The notes: generated by a model from the letters alone, not told the origin. A DNA stretch of 57,883 bases from Lachnospiraceae bacterium (GCA_019421365.1 JAHZFJ010000027.1:1-57883); one strand, 5' to 3'; positions 1 to 9,457 are shown, numbered from the stretch's first letter. Numbers and translations are program-made.

Positions 1-23
1 TAACAATGCGGTTCGAAGCACCA

Positions 24-905
24 TTAGTAGAAACTAGATGAATAATCTAGGATAATGTTTTTATTCTGATTAAATTTATGATGAATCTGAGTAATACTCA
101 CTAAATTCTTATAATAATTCTTACTTTTCTTAAATAGGTGAATCACGTAATTACCGCCATGACTAATAGCCATATACAATTCACCAAATGACAGGACCAT
201 ATAGATTGCAAGTATCGCAGCATTTGAATTCCATTTGTCATTAGAAGCGATGATTGCCACAGATACAACACTTACAATCATTATAACGAAGCCGATTACC
301 CCTAAAATAGTATCTCTTTTTCTATATTCTATACCTTCTCTTTGACGAGCACCTTTTAAAAGTATCCCAATACTCATCTTCTTCATCTTCACATTCGTTT
401 CTATGAGCACAATTGCAAAGATTACGAAATACACAGCTATGGTTACTATATACGACTTCATAGATAACTGGAATTCAATATTATCAATTTCCATCATTGA
501 CAATACAACCATCTGAAACAGCCTTGATAACAATGTCCCAACTGCTACCCCGGTGACCATGGAGCCGACACCAATTAACACGTTTTCTAACAACACTAGG
601 TTTTTAATATCCTTATCATTCATTCCAAGGCTCATATAGACACCAAATTCTTTATTGCGACCTTTAATGAATGTTCTATGAGCATAACTTATAAAGAATA
701 CTGAAAATGCTCCGATTGCCACCAAGGTAATCGGAAATACATAGCCAACCAACTCCATCTGATCTGTATCCTTTAAGTCATCATTAAAAAGCATAGTTGT
801 ATACATAAAAAACAACATTATAGTAAAGCAACTACATAGAAAGTATGAGGAATAATTCCTTATATTCTTCTTAAAGGTCTTAGCTGCTACATTCTTAAAG
901 GTCAT
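24..905 (-). pseudogene. BceB-type ABC transporter permease, truncated
   Basis: The N-terminal 293 residues match FtsX/BceB-type permeases of peptide-detoxification transporters: a short cytoplasmic start (MTFKNVAAKTFKKN) followed by several hydrophobic segments that I read as six or seven membrane helices. Family members run to about 650 residues; here a TAA ends the frame just after the motif NQNKNII, where the next helix should begin. I chose ATG at 905 over 920 because GGAGGT lies 7-8 bases upstream. The start overlaps the ATPase stop by 11 bases, so the two are coupled. Frameshift, deletion or rearrangement cannot be told apart this close to the window edge. Confidence 0.7.
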
Positions 906-1659
906 TATTCTCACCTCCAAGGGCAGCTTGACAATCTAGAATTCGATTAAAGAGCTCTTTTCTTGTTCCCTTGTTTGCTACTTCTAAACAAATCTTACCG
1001 TCCTTGATAAAGATTACTTTCTTGCAGAAACTAGCAGCAAATACATCGTGTGTAACCATGAGTATGGTAGTATTTTTCTCATCATTCATTTTCTTAAAAC
1101 AATTCATAACCGCGTTGGCTGACTTGGAATCTAAGTTGCCCGTTGGTTCATCTGCAAACACCATTACAGGATCATTCACAAGCGAGCGACAAACTGCAGC
1201 TCTTTGTTGTTGTCCACCGGAAACCTCATATGGATATTTATCAGCGATATTATTAATTTCAAATAGCTCCATGACTTCTGCTGCCTTAGATTTCATAGTA
1301 ATACTTTCTCTCTTATCAAGTACCATAGGCAATATAATGTTCTCTTTTATTGTTAAGCTATCTAACAAATTGAATTCTTGGAATACAAATCCTAAATATC
1401 GTCTCCTGAACAAGGCCATATCAAATCGATCCATCTGATCTATTCGTTTACCATCTATAATAACACTTCCTGTAGTCGGCTCAGTTATTCCACTTAATAT
1501 ACTAATAAGTGTTGATTTACCACTACCACTTGGCCCCATAATAGCAACGAATTCGCCTTCAGCTACATTAAAATCCACACCATTCAAAGCTTTCGTAGAA
1601 TTATTACTTTTGAAATCCCCATATATCTTCGTTACTTGTTTTGCTTCTAATACACTCAT
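895..1659 (-). CDS. BceA-type ABC transporter ATP-binding protein
   Basis: ATPase of a BceAB/MacB-like transporter, the class that confers resistance to cell-envelope peptides by working with a FtsX-like permease. Walker A GPSGSGKST is at residues 42-50, the signature VSGGQQQR near 147-154, and Walker B followed by DEPTGNLD near 168-176, so all ATPase motifs are present in a normal-length 254-residue protein. The last codons (GGENNDL) contain the ribosome site of the permease. Upstream lie the histidine kinase and response regulator of the same module. The ATPase is intact although both its permease and its sensor kinase are broken. Confidence 0.9.
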   Translation of the reverse strand: MSVLEAKQVTKIYGDFKSNNSTKALNGVDFNVAEGEFVAIMGPSGSGKSTLISILSGITEPTTGSVIIDGKRIDQMDRFDMALFRRRYLGFVFQEFNLLDSLTIKENIILPMVLDKRESITMKSKAAEVMELFEINNIADKYPYEVSGGQQQRAAVCRSLVNDPVMVFADEPTGNLDSKSANAVMNCFKKMNDEKNTTILMVTHDVFAASFCKKVIFIKDGKICLEVANKGTRKELFNRILDCQAALGGENNDL

Positions 1660-1788
1660 CTTAACCCCCCTCTTCGTATCTCAATCGGTCATAAATATTT
1701 GCTTTAATAAGCTTATAATACGGTATTTTCACTTTATGTAACATCGATTTAACTAAAGAAAGCTTACAATATTGTAAGCTTCTCCAAT

Positions 1789-2901
1789 CTAATCAAATAC
1801 ATCATTTGGATAATTCAAATACAAAACTTTTACTTTGGTTCCTTCTGAAATATTTGATTTCATACTTAATTCGCACTGTATATGTTCACTAATCTCTTTG
1901 CAAAAATACAAACCGATACCTGATGAGTTTCTGCCATTTCTTCCGTTCTGGCCTGTAAAAAATGGTTCGAATACTCTTGGTAAATCTGTCTCCTCGATTC
2001 CAATACCTTCATCTTCTACATATAAAACCGTCTTCTTCTCCGCTTTCGTCAATCGAAACGTTACGTTCTTTACAGCACCTTCTTCCGCCGAATATTTCAC
2101 TGCGTTGGAGATTAATTGTTCTATCATATGACGATTTCATTTACGGTCAGAAAGAACCTTCGTACTCACATTCTCCCCACACTCATTAATCACCTTGGGA
2201 AATACATTGGAATAGATAAATAGTCTCTTGTTACTATTAATGATTTGATTAAGATCAGTCGCTAAATCAAATTCTTCTGGTGTGTAATCCTTGGCAAATT
2301 CCTGTAAACGCATTATATTCAACACCATATCCAAACTCGATAATAGCTTATCATTCTCTAATGCTATCTCTTCTATAGCCATCTTAACATCTAAGTCCCC
2401 ACGATTAACTCGCTGCATAATTAGATTCTCTACCGTAACAGGTGTCTTCATACTATGAATCCACGCTGATAAAAACCTTCTTTGTTCTTCCTCATAGACA
2501 TCTTTAGATTGAATGCGCTGAAGATATTCACGATGTACCTGAATAAAGGCTTGATTAATGACAATCTCATCTTCTTTGCCAAACCTTCCTACATATGCAC
2601 AATTTTTCTCCATCATACTAAGGCTATGGTAAAAGTTTCTATACGATACATATCGCACACACATCCACGTTAGATAGATCGTTACGGCAATGCTATATGG
2701 ATAAATTATTTCAACAGATTTTCCTGTACTTAACTGATAGAATACTGTGATAAGAATTATAGTTGCAAAATAAAAGATGCTGTCAATACGTATCCGCTTT
2801 ATATACATTATAAGTATATCTTTTTCCTTTAAAATAAAACCAGTCCCCTTCCCAATGTTCATAGATGTAGTATGTTCTTCAGATATATACATAAAGATCA
2901 A
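1789..2901 (-). pseudogene. BceS-like sensor histidine kinase, interrupted by one in-frame TGA
   Basis: Two transmembrane helices close to the N terminus with almost no extracytoplasmic loop, then an H-box (AWIHSMKTP), an N-box (EQLISNAVKYS) and G-boxes (DEGIGI, SSGIGLYF). This is the intramembrane-sensing kinase layout of BceRS systems. Codon 255 from the TTG at 2901 is TGA (2137-2139), and translation resumes in the same frame with NRHMIEQ. In the family this position follows Lys and is Trp (KW), so TGG to TGA explains the break. The true start may be TTG 2901 or ATG 2808 (MYIKRI). The ATP-binding domain is lost unless the stop is read through. Confidence 0.85.
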
Positions 2902-2919
2902 ATTGAAAGTATAACTACC

Positions 2920-3621
2920 TTAGATACTAAATACATATCCTACTCCACGTTTTGTCTTGATACAGTCCTCATAACCTAATTCAGTTAATTTTCCTCTTAA
3001 ACGAGTTATATTTACCGTTAAGGTATTATCATCTACAAAATCACTCTGATCCCATAATTCTTCTAATAATCCTTCTCTTGTTAACACCTCGTTTGGCTTC
3101 ATAAGGAATGCTTTCATTAACTTGAATTCATTCTTACTAAGTTCTATTACCATATCTTCCGCAGTAATCTTAAAACTTTTTTCATCTAAATAAAGCCCGC
3201 CTGATCCTAAATTGTTTTCTAAATCATTTCTCGTATCCGTGGTATCCTGTGCATAATCACCATAGCTACGACGTATCATCGCATTTACCTTTGTCATGAA
3301 GAGTTCTACAGGAAAAGGCTTTACTATGTAATCATCTGCTCCAAGTTCAATACTTAATATTTGGCTCATCTCACTATTCCTTGCTGAAGTTATTATTATT
3401 GGAACATTGCTATGCCTACGGAATATTCTACAATAATAATTCCCGTCATAATAAGGTAAGTTAATATCTAGTACAACTAAATCTGGCTTACTTTCTAGAA
3501 ACTGTTCCTCAACTTTATGAAAGTCTTGCACCTCCTCAATTTGATATCCATACACAGAAAGGATCTGGCTCATCTGTTCTCGTAGCTGTCCATCGTCTTC
3601 AATTATCATGATTCTATACAT
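2920..3621 (-). CDS. OmpR/PhoB-family response regulator (BceR-like)
   Basis: A 233-residue two-domain response regulator. The receiver has the acidic pair IIEDD near residues 6-10, the phosphoacceptor region LVVLDINLP near 48-56 and a conserved Lys in IVKPF near 101. The C-terminal winged-helix DNA-binding domain contains LSKNEFKLM and ends with RGVGYVFSI. It sits directly upstream of the broken kinase and the BceAB-like transporter, so it should control that transporter in response to antimicrobial peptides. With its kinase truncated it is probably unphosphorylated, or cross-regulated by another kinase. Confidence 0.92.
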   Translation of the reverse strand: MYRIMIIEDDGQLREQMSQILSVYGYQIEEVQDFHKVEEQFLESKPDLVVLDINLPYYDGNYYCRIFRRHSNVPIIITSARNSEMSQILSIELGADDYIVKPFPVELFMTKVNAMIRRSYGDYAQDTTDTRNDLENNLGSGGLYLDEKSFKITAEDMVIELSKNEFKLMKAFLMKPNEVLTREGLLEELWDQSDFVDDNTLTVNITRLRGKLTELGYEDCIKTKRGVGYVFSI

Positions 3622-3758
3622 AAATTACCTCACTGGCTTTATACTAATTTTAATAGTTTATTCCTCCACATTTACTTTCCCTCCGATTTGTTGGAAATAT
3701 ATGTTTAATTCTTTTCATTATATAAAACCAACACTTATCAGTCAACATAAACAAATGT

Positions 3759-3803
3759 AAAAAACAACTTTCCAGACTATTTACATTTGAAAAGTTGTTT
3801 TTT
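3759..3803 (-). terminator. Rho-independent terminator of purH
   Basis: Inverted repeat with arms 3759-3771 and 3791-3803 (core AACAACTTT / AAAGTTGTT) about 40 bases beyond the purH stop. Read leftward it ends in a T run. It separates purH from the response-regulator operon. Confidence 0.85.
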
Positions 3804-3840
3804 TAGATATATATTTATTTAAGGATTTTCACATAGTTAA

Positions 3841-5394
3841 TTAGTGTTTAAAATGTCTCATTCCAGTGAATACCATTGCGATTCCGTATTCATTACATTT
3901 CTTGATAGAATCTTCATCACGGATTGATCCACCTGGTTGAATAATAGCTGTAATGCCAGCTTGGTGTGCTGCTTCAACACAGTCATCAAATGGGAAGAAT
4001 GCATCTGATGCTAATACTGCACCTTTTGTTGCATTTTCATCGATTAATTCTGCAGCATGTTCAATACTTTGTTTTGTTGACCATACACGGTTAACTTGAC
4101 CAGGTCCAATACCTACTGTTTGTTTATCTTTTGCTAGAGCGATACCGTTAGATTTAACAAATTTAACAACTCTCCATGCAAATCTCATGTCATCCATTTC
4201 TTTTTCAGATGGAGCACGATCTGTAACTACTTTAAGATCTTCTTCATTCATTAATTCGCTATCTATTGTTTGAACGATAAGACCACCATTAACTTTCTTA
4301 AGATCATAAGCATTCTTGTCTTGTGGTACTTCGATATCTTTAAGTTCAAGAACACGTAGGTTTTTCTTAGTTTGAAGTAATTCAAGTGCTTCTTTTTGAT
4401 AACTTGGAGCTACTAATACTTCAAGGAATACTGATTTCATCTTTTCTGCAAGCTCTAACGTAACTTCGCGATTCACTGTTACGATACCACCATAGATAGA
4501 AACTTTATCTGCATCAAATGCTTTATCCCATGCAACTACGATATTATCATCGCTACCAACGCCACATGGATTACCATGTTTACAAGCTACTACTGTTGGT
4601 TCTGTGAATTCTTTTAATAACTCAAGTGCACCGTTTGTATCGTTGATGTTATTAAATGATAATTCTTTTCCATTTAATTGAACTGCATCTGCGATAGAGC
4701 CCACTTTCTTTCCGATTTCTCTATAGAAAGCAGCTTTTTGGTGAGGGTTCTCACCATATCTCATATCTTGAACTTTTTCAAATGTCATTGTTAATGTTTC
4801 TGGAAGTTCATGATCATTTCTTTCCTTCTTTAAGTAATCAGCAATCATAGTATCATAATTAGATGTATGCATGAATACCTTTTGCATTAAATAGAATTTT
4901 GTATCAAGAGAAACTTGCTTTTCTGCTTTTAATTCATTTAATACAGTTTCGTAATCTCTAGGATCTACTACTACTGCAACATCTTGATAGTTCTTAGCTG
5001 CACTACGAAGCATTGTTGGACCGCCGATATCAATGTTCTCAACTGCTTCATCTCTTGTAACTCCATCTTTTAAAATTGTTGCTTTGAATGGATATAAGTT
5101 AACAACAACCATATCGATTGTTTCTATATTTAAGTCAGAAAGTTGCTTCATATGTTCTGGTTTACTACGCATTGCTAATAATCCAGCATGTACAATTGGA
5201 TGTAGCGTCTTTACTCGACCATCTAAACATTCAGGAAAGCCAGTTAATTCTGAAATTTCAATAGCAGGAATCCCTTCGCTCTTTAACTTGCTATACGTAC
5301 CACCTGTTGAGATGATTTCAATACCAAGGCTTACAAGTTCCTTTGCAAATTCTATAATACCTGTTTTGTCTGATACACTAATTAATGCTCTCAT
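3841..5394 (-). CDS. purH: Bifunctional AICAR formyltransferase / IMP cyclohydrolase
   Basis: Catalyses the last two steps of de novo IMP synthesis: formylation of AICAR with 10-formyl-THF, then ring closure. The N-terminal MGS-like cyclohydrolase domain starts ALISVSDKTG and carries STGGTY and DGRVKTLHP. The C-terminal formyltransferase domain has RYGENPHQ and the catalytic Lys-His in ACKHGNPCGVG; it ends with GMRHFKH. The 517-residue length is normal. The ribosome site AAGGAGAGAG precedes the ATG. The gene stands alone behind a leader of about 250 bases carrying a ZTP riboswitch, which fits its substrate, because AICAR (ZMP) accumulates when folate is short. Confidence 0.97.
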   Translation of the reverse strand: MRALISVSDKTGIIEFAKELVSLGIEIISTGGTYSKLKSEGIPAIEISELTGFPECLDGRVKTLHPIVHAGLLAMRSKPEHMKQLSDLNIETIDMVVVNLYPFKATILKDGVTRDEAVENIDIGGPTMLRSAAKNYQDVAVVVDPRDYETVLNELKAEKQVSLDTKFYLMQKVFMHTSNYDTMIADYLKKERNDHELPETLTMTFEKVQDMRYGENPHQKAAFYREIGKKVGSIADAVQLNGKELSFNNINDTNGALELLKEFTEPTVVACKHGNPCGVGSDDNIVVAWDKAFDADKVSIYGGIVTVNREVTLELAEKMKSVFLEVLVAPSYQKEALELLQTKKNLRVLELKDIEVPQDKNAYDLKKVNGGLIVQTIDSELMNEEDLKVVTDRAPSEKEMDDMRFAWRVVKFVKSNGIALAKDKQTVGIGPGQVNRVWSTKQSIEHAAELIDENATKGAVLASDAFFPFDDCVEAAHQAGITAIIQPGGSIRDEDSIKKCNEYGIAMVFTGMRHFKH

Positions 5395-5611
5395 GTCTCT
5401 CTCCTTATACTTTCAATATGTTCTGTTGCGTCTATAGGTTCCACATATCTTGTTTACCACGGCGTAATTCTAATGGTTTGATTTATTTGGTTTGGTTTAT
5501 AGAGTGTACTAGAAAATTCACTATAATTTCCAGAGTTTCCGATAAACATCTAGGAATATGCTAATCGAACTATCTTCGGCAAATTATTCTTGAATTTCCC
5601 AATAGGTATAG

Positions 5612-5758
5612 AAAAACCACCTAGGTAACCAAAATAATGTGGTTGCCCAGGCGGTCGGCTAATCTATCATTAGAAATCTTAATTCTCGATTTACTTTTGA
5701 TATGTTATATTATTCGTACTCCCTATGGGTGCTCCCATTTTCCGCCAGTCATACGAAT
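5612..5758 (-). promoter_or_regulatory. ZTP (pfl) riboswitch with overlapping terminator, purH leader
   Basis: Read on the minus strand, 5758 to 5712 forms the first subdomain: a 7-bp closing stem (ATTCGTA/TACGAAT) enclosing ACTGGCGG and a small ATGGG/CCCAT hairpin. After a linker of about 50 bases comes GCCGACCGCCTGGGC (5659-5645), the hallmark 3' half of the ZTP/pfl riboswitch, which can pair with the GGCGG. The same 3' half can instead pair with 5626-5612 to make a stem of about 15 bp followed by TTTTT. Ligand binding (ZMP/ZTP) would hold the aptamer, prevent termination and switch purH on. The switch direction is inferred. Confidence 0.9.
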
Positions 5759-5861
5759 CTCTACTGATACTATACTACATAAATTCTTAAACCGCAAGAT
5801 TACAATTCATTAAAAATCGTTCGGTTAGATATAACTTATTCTTATTAATCATAGATTATGG

Positions 5862-6132
5862 ATTAATTATTTACTGATTCGAGTATCAAAAGCGTCTCGT
5901 AAAACTTGCCTTCGTAAATTTGCACATATAAAACTTGACTAATGTTATGCCGAACGTAGTTTGATGAGCAACTGTATGAAGTCGTTGGTACTAGTACCAC
6001 TACGAACTTCATCCAAGCGAGAGCGTGTTGCGAGCGAACTACGTTTGGTATAACATGTTCACACATAAATTTATGCAAATTGACGAGACCAAATTTAAAT
6101 TGGCTTTTGACGCCCGAATCAGTTATTAATTA
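5862..6132. repeat. About 270-bp imperfect palindromic element, MITE-like
   Basis: The left arm (5862-5995) and right arm (6000-6132) are reverse complements with small gaps. Matching blocks run in order: ACTGATTCG with CGAATCAGT, TCAAAAGC with GCTTTTGA, GTCTCGT (5894-5900) with ACGAGAC (6083-6089), TAAATTT, GTTAT, AACGTAGTT, GCAAC and ATGAAGT, closing on GTACTAGTAC. The right end touches the stop codon of the neighbouring acetyltransferase gene. The 71-residue ORF inside is a by-product of the palindrome. A non-autonomous mobile element, or an elaborate terminator, fits best. Confidence 0.7.
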
Positions 6133-7119
6133 TAATTGAGTTGGTGTCTTAACCATAACCTTCTCAGCGAATTGTTTATCATATATTTGAAATTCTTCAT
6201 CTGCTATACTATGGAATACATCATCTTCATAATATCTACCCGAAATCTGCTCCAAAGCACCCTCTTTTAGTTCTAATGCCATGAATGCGTCGAAACTGCT
6301 ACCATCTGACATAGTAATATCATACTCTGACGCACTTACAAATCCTAATCGATGGTAATAATCCGGATTACCACATATAAGGATTGCTACATATCCCATT
6401 TCCCTTGCTTTGTTAATGGTATGATTAATTAACATAGATCCGATTCCATCTCGTTGATATTCTGGCAATACACTGATTGGTCCAAATCCAATTATCTCAT
6501 GAACTCCTGAGTGTTCATCAACAATCTTACCTTTACAATACACAATACTGCCAATAACTTTTCCTTTATATTCTGCAACATAATGTAACTCTGGTAAATA
6601 CGTATCTCTACTTCTTAATTCATGTAAGATATAATGCTCATTACAACCAGGGTTGTATACATTCCAGAATGCCTCTCTAGTTAATTCTTCTGTTTGTTCA
6701 TAATCTCTTTCATCTTCAAGACGTATTATAATATCATCTGGATTCTCTATCTGCTTTTTATTGCATTTGATATGATTGTTATCAAATCCAAACTGTTTTA
6801 GTAATTTAGGATCTATATCCACATTACATGAAATATTCTCATATATATGTTGGTTGAATTTAAGGATATACCATAAAAATACTTCCTCAGTTGCATGATC
6901 AGCAGTAACATGAAACTCTACAATTTCAAGAGAGTTTACTTCCTTTTCCATTGTTACTGCAATACCGCACAATTCAGGATTATACAATCCAAATATTTGT
7001 GACTTCTCTTCTGATTGCTTTAATTCCTGTCCATATTCTTTACAATAATTATTTGCCTCGGTAAATAAATGCTCTATTGAAGGCTGCCCCATTGTTTGTA
7101 TTAACTTTATCTCTAACAT
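6130..7119 (-). CDS. GNAT-family N-acetyltransferase with an extra N-terminal domain
   Basis: The C-terminal half is a GNAT domain: VIGSIVYCKG, then the acetyl-CoA-binding stretch SVLPEYQRDGIGSML (Q/R-x-x-G-x-G), then CGNPDYYHRLGF, typical of YhbS-like acetyltransferases. The first 130 residues may be a diverged second GNAT lobe. I place the start at ATG 7119 (MLEIKLIQTM), not at 7191, because AAGGAGAG lies 6 bases upstream; that gives 329 residues. Substrate unknown. The gene is followed at once by the palindromic element, and it diverges from the plus-strand pair starting at 7378. Confidence 0.85.
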   Translation of the reverse strand: MLEIKLIQTMGQPSIEHLFTEANNYCKEYGQELKQSEEKSQIFGLYNPELCGIAVTMEKEVNSLEIVEFHVTADHATEEVFLWYILKFNQHIYENISCNVDIDPKLLKQFGFDNNHIKCNKKQIENPDDIIIRLEDERDYEQTEELTREAFWNVYNPGCNEHYILHELRSRDTYLPELHYVAEYKGKVIGSIVYCKGKIVDEHSGVHEIIGFGPISVLPEYQRDGIGSMLINHTINKAREMGYVAILICGNPDYYHRLGFVSASEYDITMSDGSSFDAFMALELKEGALEQISGRYYEDDVFHSIADEEFQIYDKQFAEKVMVKTPTQL

Positions 7120-7377
7120 AATATCTCTCCTTATACTTTTCCGTAAAACCTTTACTAATATAACTATGATACACATTTTTATTCTTTGCATTCACTTGCA
7201 GTTCAACGGCTTGCAATCCAGTGTCCTTTGCATAATTTTAATTTACAAAAGAGTTTTGGCGTTACCTAATTACTATATATTTACATGCCATTAAATGATA
7301 TGATATACCTTATAAAATTCATTAACCCAACCATATTTCTATCTATAAGGATATTCAATTATGATCAGGAGGTATCT

Positions 7378-7686
7378 ATGAAGTCTACTAAACGAACAAA
7401 GACTATACTTATTATTAGTTTTACTACATTCCTATCTGTAGCCTTTCTATTGACACTATATACAACTAAAACTACAGAATTATATTTTACTAATAATTTA
7501 ATCCCATCTACTGTACTTAATGATAACTCAGCCACTCCCCATATGCCACAGATGATAGATAGATCAGACTCTGTGACACAGGAAGCTGATTATCTAACAG
7601 AGGACATTGAACTCTCTGATCCATTTATACATAATCCTATCGTCATCCCAGAAGTACTAGAACTTGATAAAGATAGGAATTCTTAA
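7378..7686 (+). CDS. Small membrane-anchored or secreted protein, unknown
   Basis: I do not recognise this 102-residue protein. A Lys/Arg-rich start (MKSTKRTKT) is followed by one hydrophobic segment at about residues 10-27, then a polar, acidic, Pro-rich exterior (PHMPQMIDRS, IVIPEVLELD). It reads as a signal anchor with an extracytoplasmic tail. The ATG at 7378 has AGGAGG 6 bases upstream, better than the in-frame ATG at 7285. The next gene, 90 bases on, encodes a C39-like peptidase, so the two may form an operon and be partners; that is inference. Confidence 0.65.
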   Translation: MKSTKRTKTILIISFTTFLSVAFLLTLYTTKTTELYFTNNLIPSTVLNDNSATPHMPQMIDRSDSVTQEADYLTEDIELSDPFIHNPIVIPEVLELDKDRNS

Positions 7687-7776
7687 ATACTTCTCTTCCT
7701 CGCATATATAAGATAGCATATATTAGGTAGCTTGTATCATATATTGGAGTAAATCATTATTCCAATAAGGAGAGGT

Positions 7777-8319
7777 ATGGAATCCTTTATTATTCCTGTT
7801 CCAATTTGCAGACAAGCAACCTCGTACACTTGCGGTCCTGCTGCCTTACAATGTGTACTCGGTTATTACCTAGATGAATACCAAGAAGATTATCTTACTA
7901 AAGAGCTTCATTCTATTCCGGTATCCGGTACTGACTTTAGAGATATACTAAGACTTAGCAATTCACTAACCTATGAAGCTGAATTTCGTGAACACGTAAG
8001 CATTGAACAGCTGAAAGAATTCCTAGTTCAAGGTATCCCCGTAATTCTAATGATACAAGCTTGGGCGGACACGCTGGTCGATTATGAAAACTCCTGGGAC
8101 AATGGTCATTATGTAGTCGCATGTGGTTACAATGATACTTCAATTATCTTCATGGATCCTTCCACATTAGGTTACTACACTTATATACCTATTCCCAATT
8201 TATTAAAACGTTGGCATCTAAAAGATAACTATGATTGCTACTATCAGGGCACGATTATAATAAAAAGTACCAAGACATTGAACCGGTATCAGCAAACATT
8301 ATTGAAATATATCGGCTGA
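7777..8319 (+). CDS. C39-like (papain-fold) cysteine peptidase
   Basis: A compact 180-residue peptidase_C39_2-type domain. The nucleophile motif RQATSYTCGPAALQCVLGYY has Gln at the oxyanion hole and Cys at about residue 19; the His is in DNGHYVVACGY near 111-121 and the Asp in FMDPSTLGYY near 127-136. There is no signal peptide and no ABC transporter, so it is not a bacteriocin exporter. The ribosome site AAGGAG is close upstream of ATG 7777. Substrate unknown; the neighbouring small anchored protein is a candidate partner. Confidence 0.8.
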   Translation: MESFIIPVPICRQATSYTCGPAALQCVLGYYLDEYQEDYLTKELHSIPVSGTDFRDILRLSNSLTYEAEFREHVSIEQLKEFLVQGIPVILMIQAWADTLVDYENSWDNGHYVVACGYNDTSIIFMDPSTLGYYTYIPIPNLLKRWHLKDNYDCYYQGTIIIKSTKTLNRYQQTLLKYIG

Positions 8320-8400
8320 TTAACTATTTCTTAGATTCTCATTATACTATACTCCAATTAATTTGTAACTGTTCAGTTCGCAAACCTTTATACATAAAAT

Positions 8401-8437
8401 GAGCGTTAGGATAATAAATTCTATATCCTAACGCTCA
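8401..8437. terminator. Bidirectional terminator hairpin
   Basis: Arms GAGCGTTAGGATA (8401-8413) and a TATCCTAACGCTC arm ending at 8437 lie between two convergent genes, the C39-like peptidase and the CobW-type protein. The leftward side ends in ATTTTA, a weak T tract. Confidence 0.65.
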
Positions 8438-8476
8438 TTAACAATCTACTCTATAATGTCATAATTAGTTACTATT

Positions 8477-9421
8477 CTAACTAAAGTAAACCAACTTCTC
8501 CTTTGGTTCACCAGTTAATGCTACACTCTTAGCATAGAGTACTGGTCCTTCACTCTTATACTCTTTCTGATATTCTTTACCAATCTCAGCAGTAACATTA
8601 ACCCACTGTTTGCTTACGAAGTTTTCAGCACCTTCATACTTGCAGATGAACCCAATGAAAGCAACATCATCTGCACAACATGTCATTGCGAATCTTCCTG
8701 GTACAAATACTCCTTTAGGGAAGCGATCCGGTTTGTATACATATCCACGGAACTTGATTGTCTTTCCGACATAATTGTCCAAGTTATCAAGAGCATCCAT
8801 GTACCAAATACCAAAATCCTCATCCTCTAACGTTATAACAGGAGCATTAATATCGAAAGGTAATTCTTCTGGCTCTTCATCAATTGCTTCACCATTAAAT
8901 CCCTCAAAATACACTTGTGCTCGACGATTTACAGCCTTCACATTTCTTCTACAGAAGGATTGGTTCGTCTTATCCGTACTACGATTGAAGATTACCATAT
9001 CTGTCATCTTGAATTGTTCTACCATTAGAGAACGCATATTATTCATATACATCTCAAATGTTGTTGCATCTACTAACGTAATAATTTGAACAACAGTAAA
9101 TGGGTTTGGAAGCACTTCATTAATCAAACGATCTACTTTCCACATGCCATTGTATTCAATCAATACACGAGCAGGGGAATAAGTCTTTTGAAGCTCTAAC
9201 ATTAATTCTTCTGTTAGATCCTCTTCATCCTCTATTGCAACTTTCTTTACATTTAACTGTTCTAATTCTTTATCATCATACTCCTCTTCCCCTTCTTCAC
9301 AAGTAATGAGTAGAGAGAGTCCTCCATCTAGAAAATCTTTATCCTGGATTGTTTCTGAGAGAAATGTAGTTTTACCACTTTCAAGAAATCCAGAGATTAC
9401 ATATACTGGTATCTCAGCCAT
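8477..9421 (-). CDS. CobW/P47K-family GTPase fused to a TIGR03943-like C-terminal domain
   Basis: The N-terminal P-loop GTPase has Walker A GFLESGKTT near residues 11-19 and ITCEEGEEEYDD where most CobW proteins have the CxCC metal motif. From about residue 215 the protein changes to a domain with KTIKFRGYVY and VPGRFAMTCCADDVAF, which resembles the C-terminal domain of TIGR03943/DUF1980 (YcgQ-type) proteins. I use ATG 9421 (MAEIPVYV); the TTG at 9445 overlaps the ribosome site AAAGGAG. It lies 36 bases after a second CobW gene, so the pair is probably co-transcribed. A role in metal homeostasis is likely; the metal is unknown. Confidence 0.82.
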   Translation of the reverse strand: MAEIPVYVISGFLESGKTTFLSETIQDKDFLDGGLSLLITCEEGEEEYDDKELEQLNVKKVAIEDEEDLTEELMLELQKTYSPARVLIEYNGMWKVDRLINEVLPNPFTVVQIITLVDATTFEMYMNNMRSLMVEQFKMTDMVIFNRSTDKTNQSFCRRNVKAVNRRAQVYFEGFNGEAIDEEPEELPFDINAPVITLEDEDFGIWYMDALDNLDNYVGKTIKFRGYVYKPDRFPKGVFVPGRFAMTCCADDVAFIGFICKYEGAENFVSKQWVNVTAEIGKEYQKEYKSEGPVLYAKSVALTGEPKEKLVYFS

Positions 9422-9457
9422 ATTAATAAACTTGCTCCTTTCCAAATTCTATTTCAA

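Noticed and set aside
2137..2139. TGA read as Trp or selenocysteine
   Set aside because: Family position is Trp, the other genes seen here use the standard code, and no selenocysteine hairpin is evident; a nonsense mutation or sequence error is simpler.
5863..6078. 71-codon minus-strand ORF
   Set aside because: It lies entirely inside the long palindrome, has no ribosome site, and its sequence follows from the inverted repeat.
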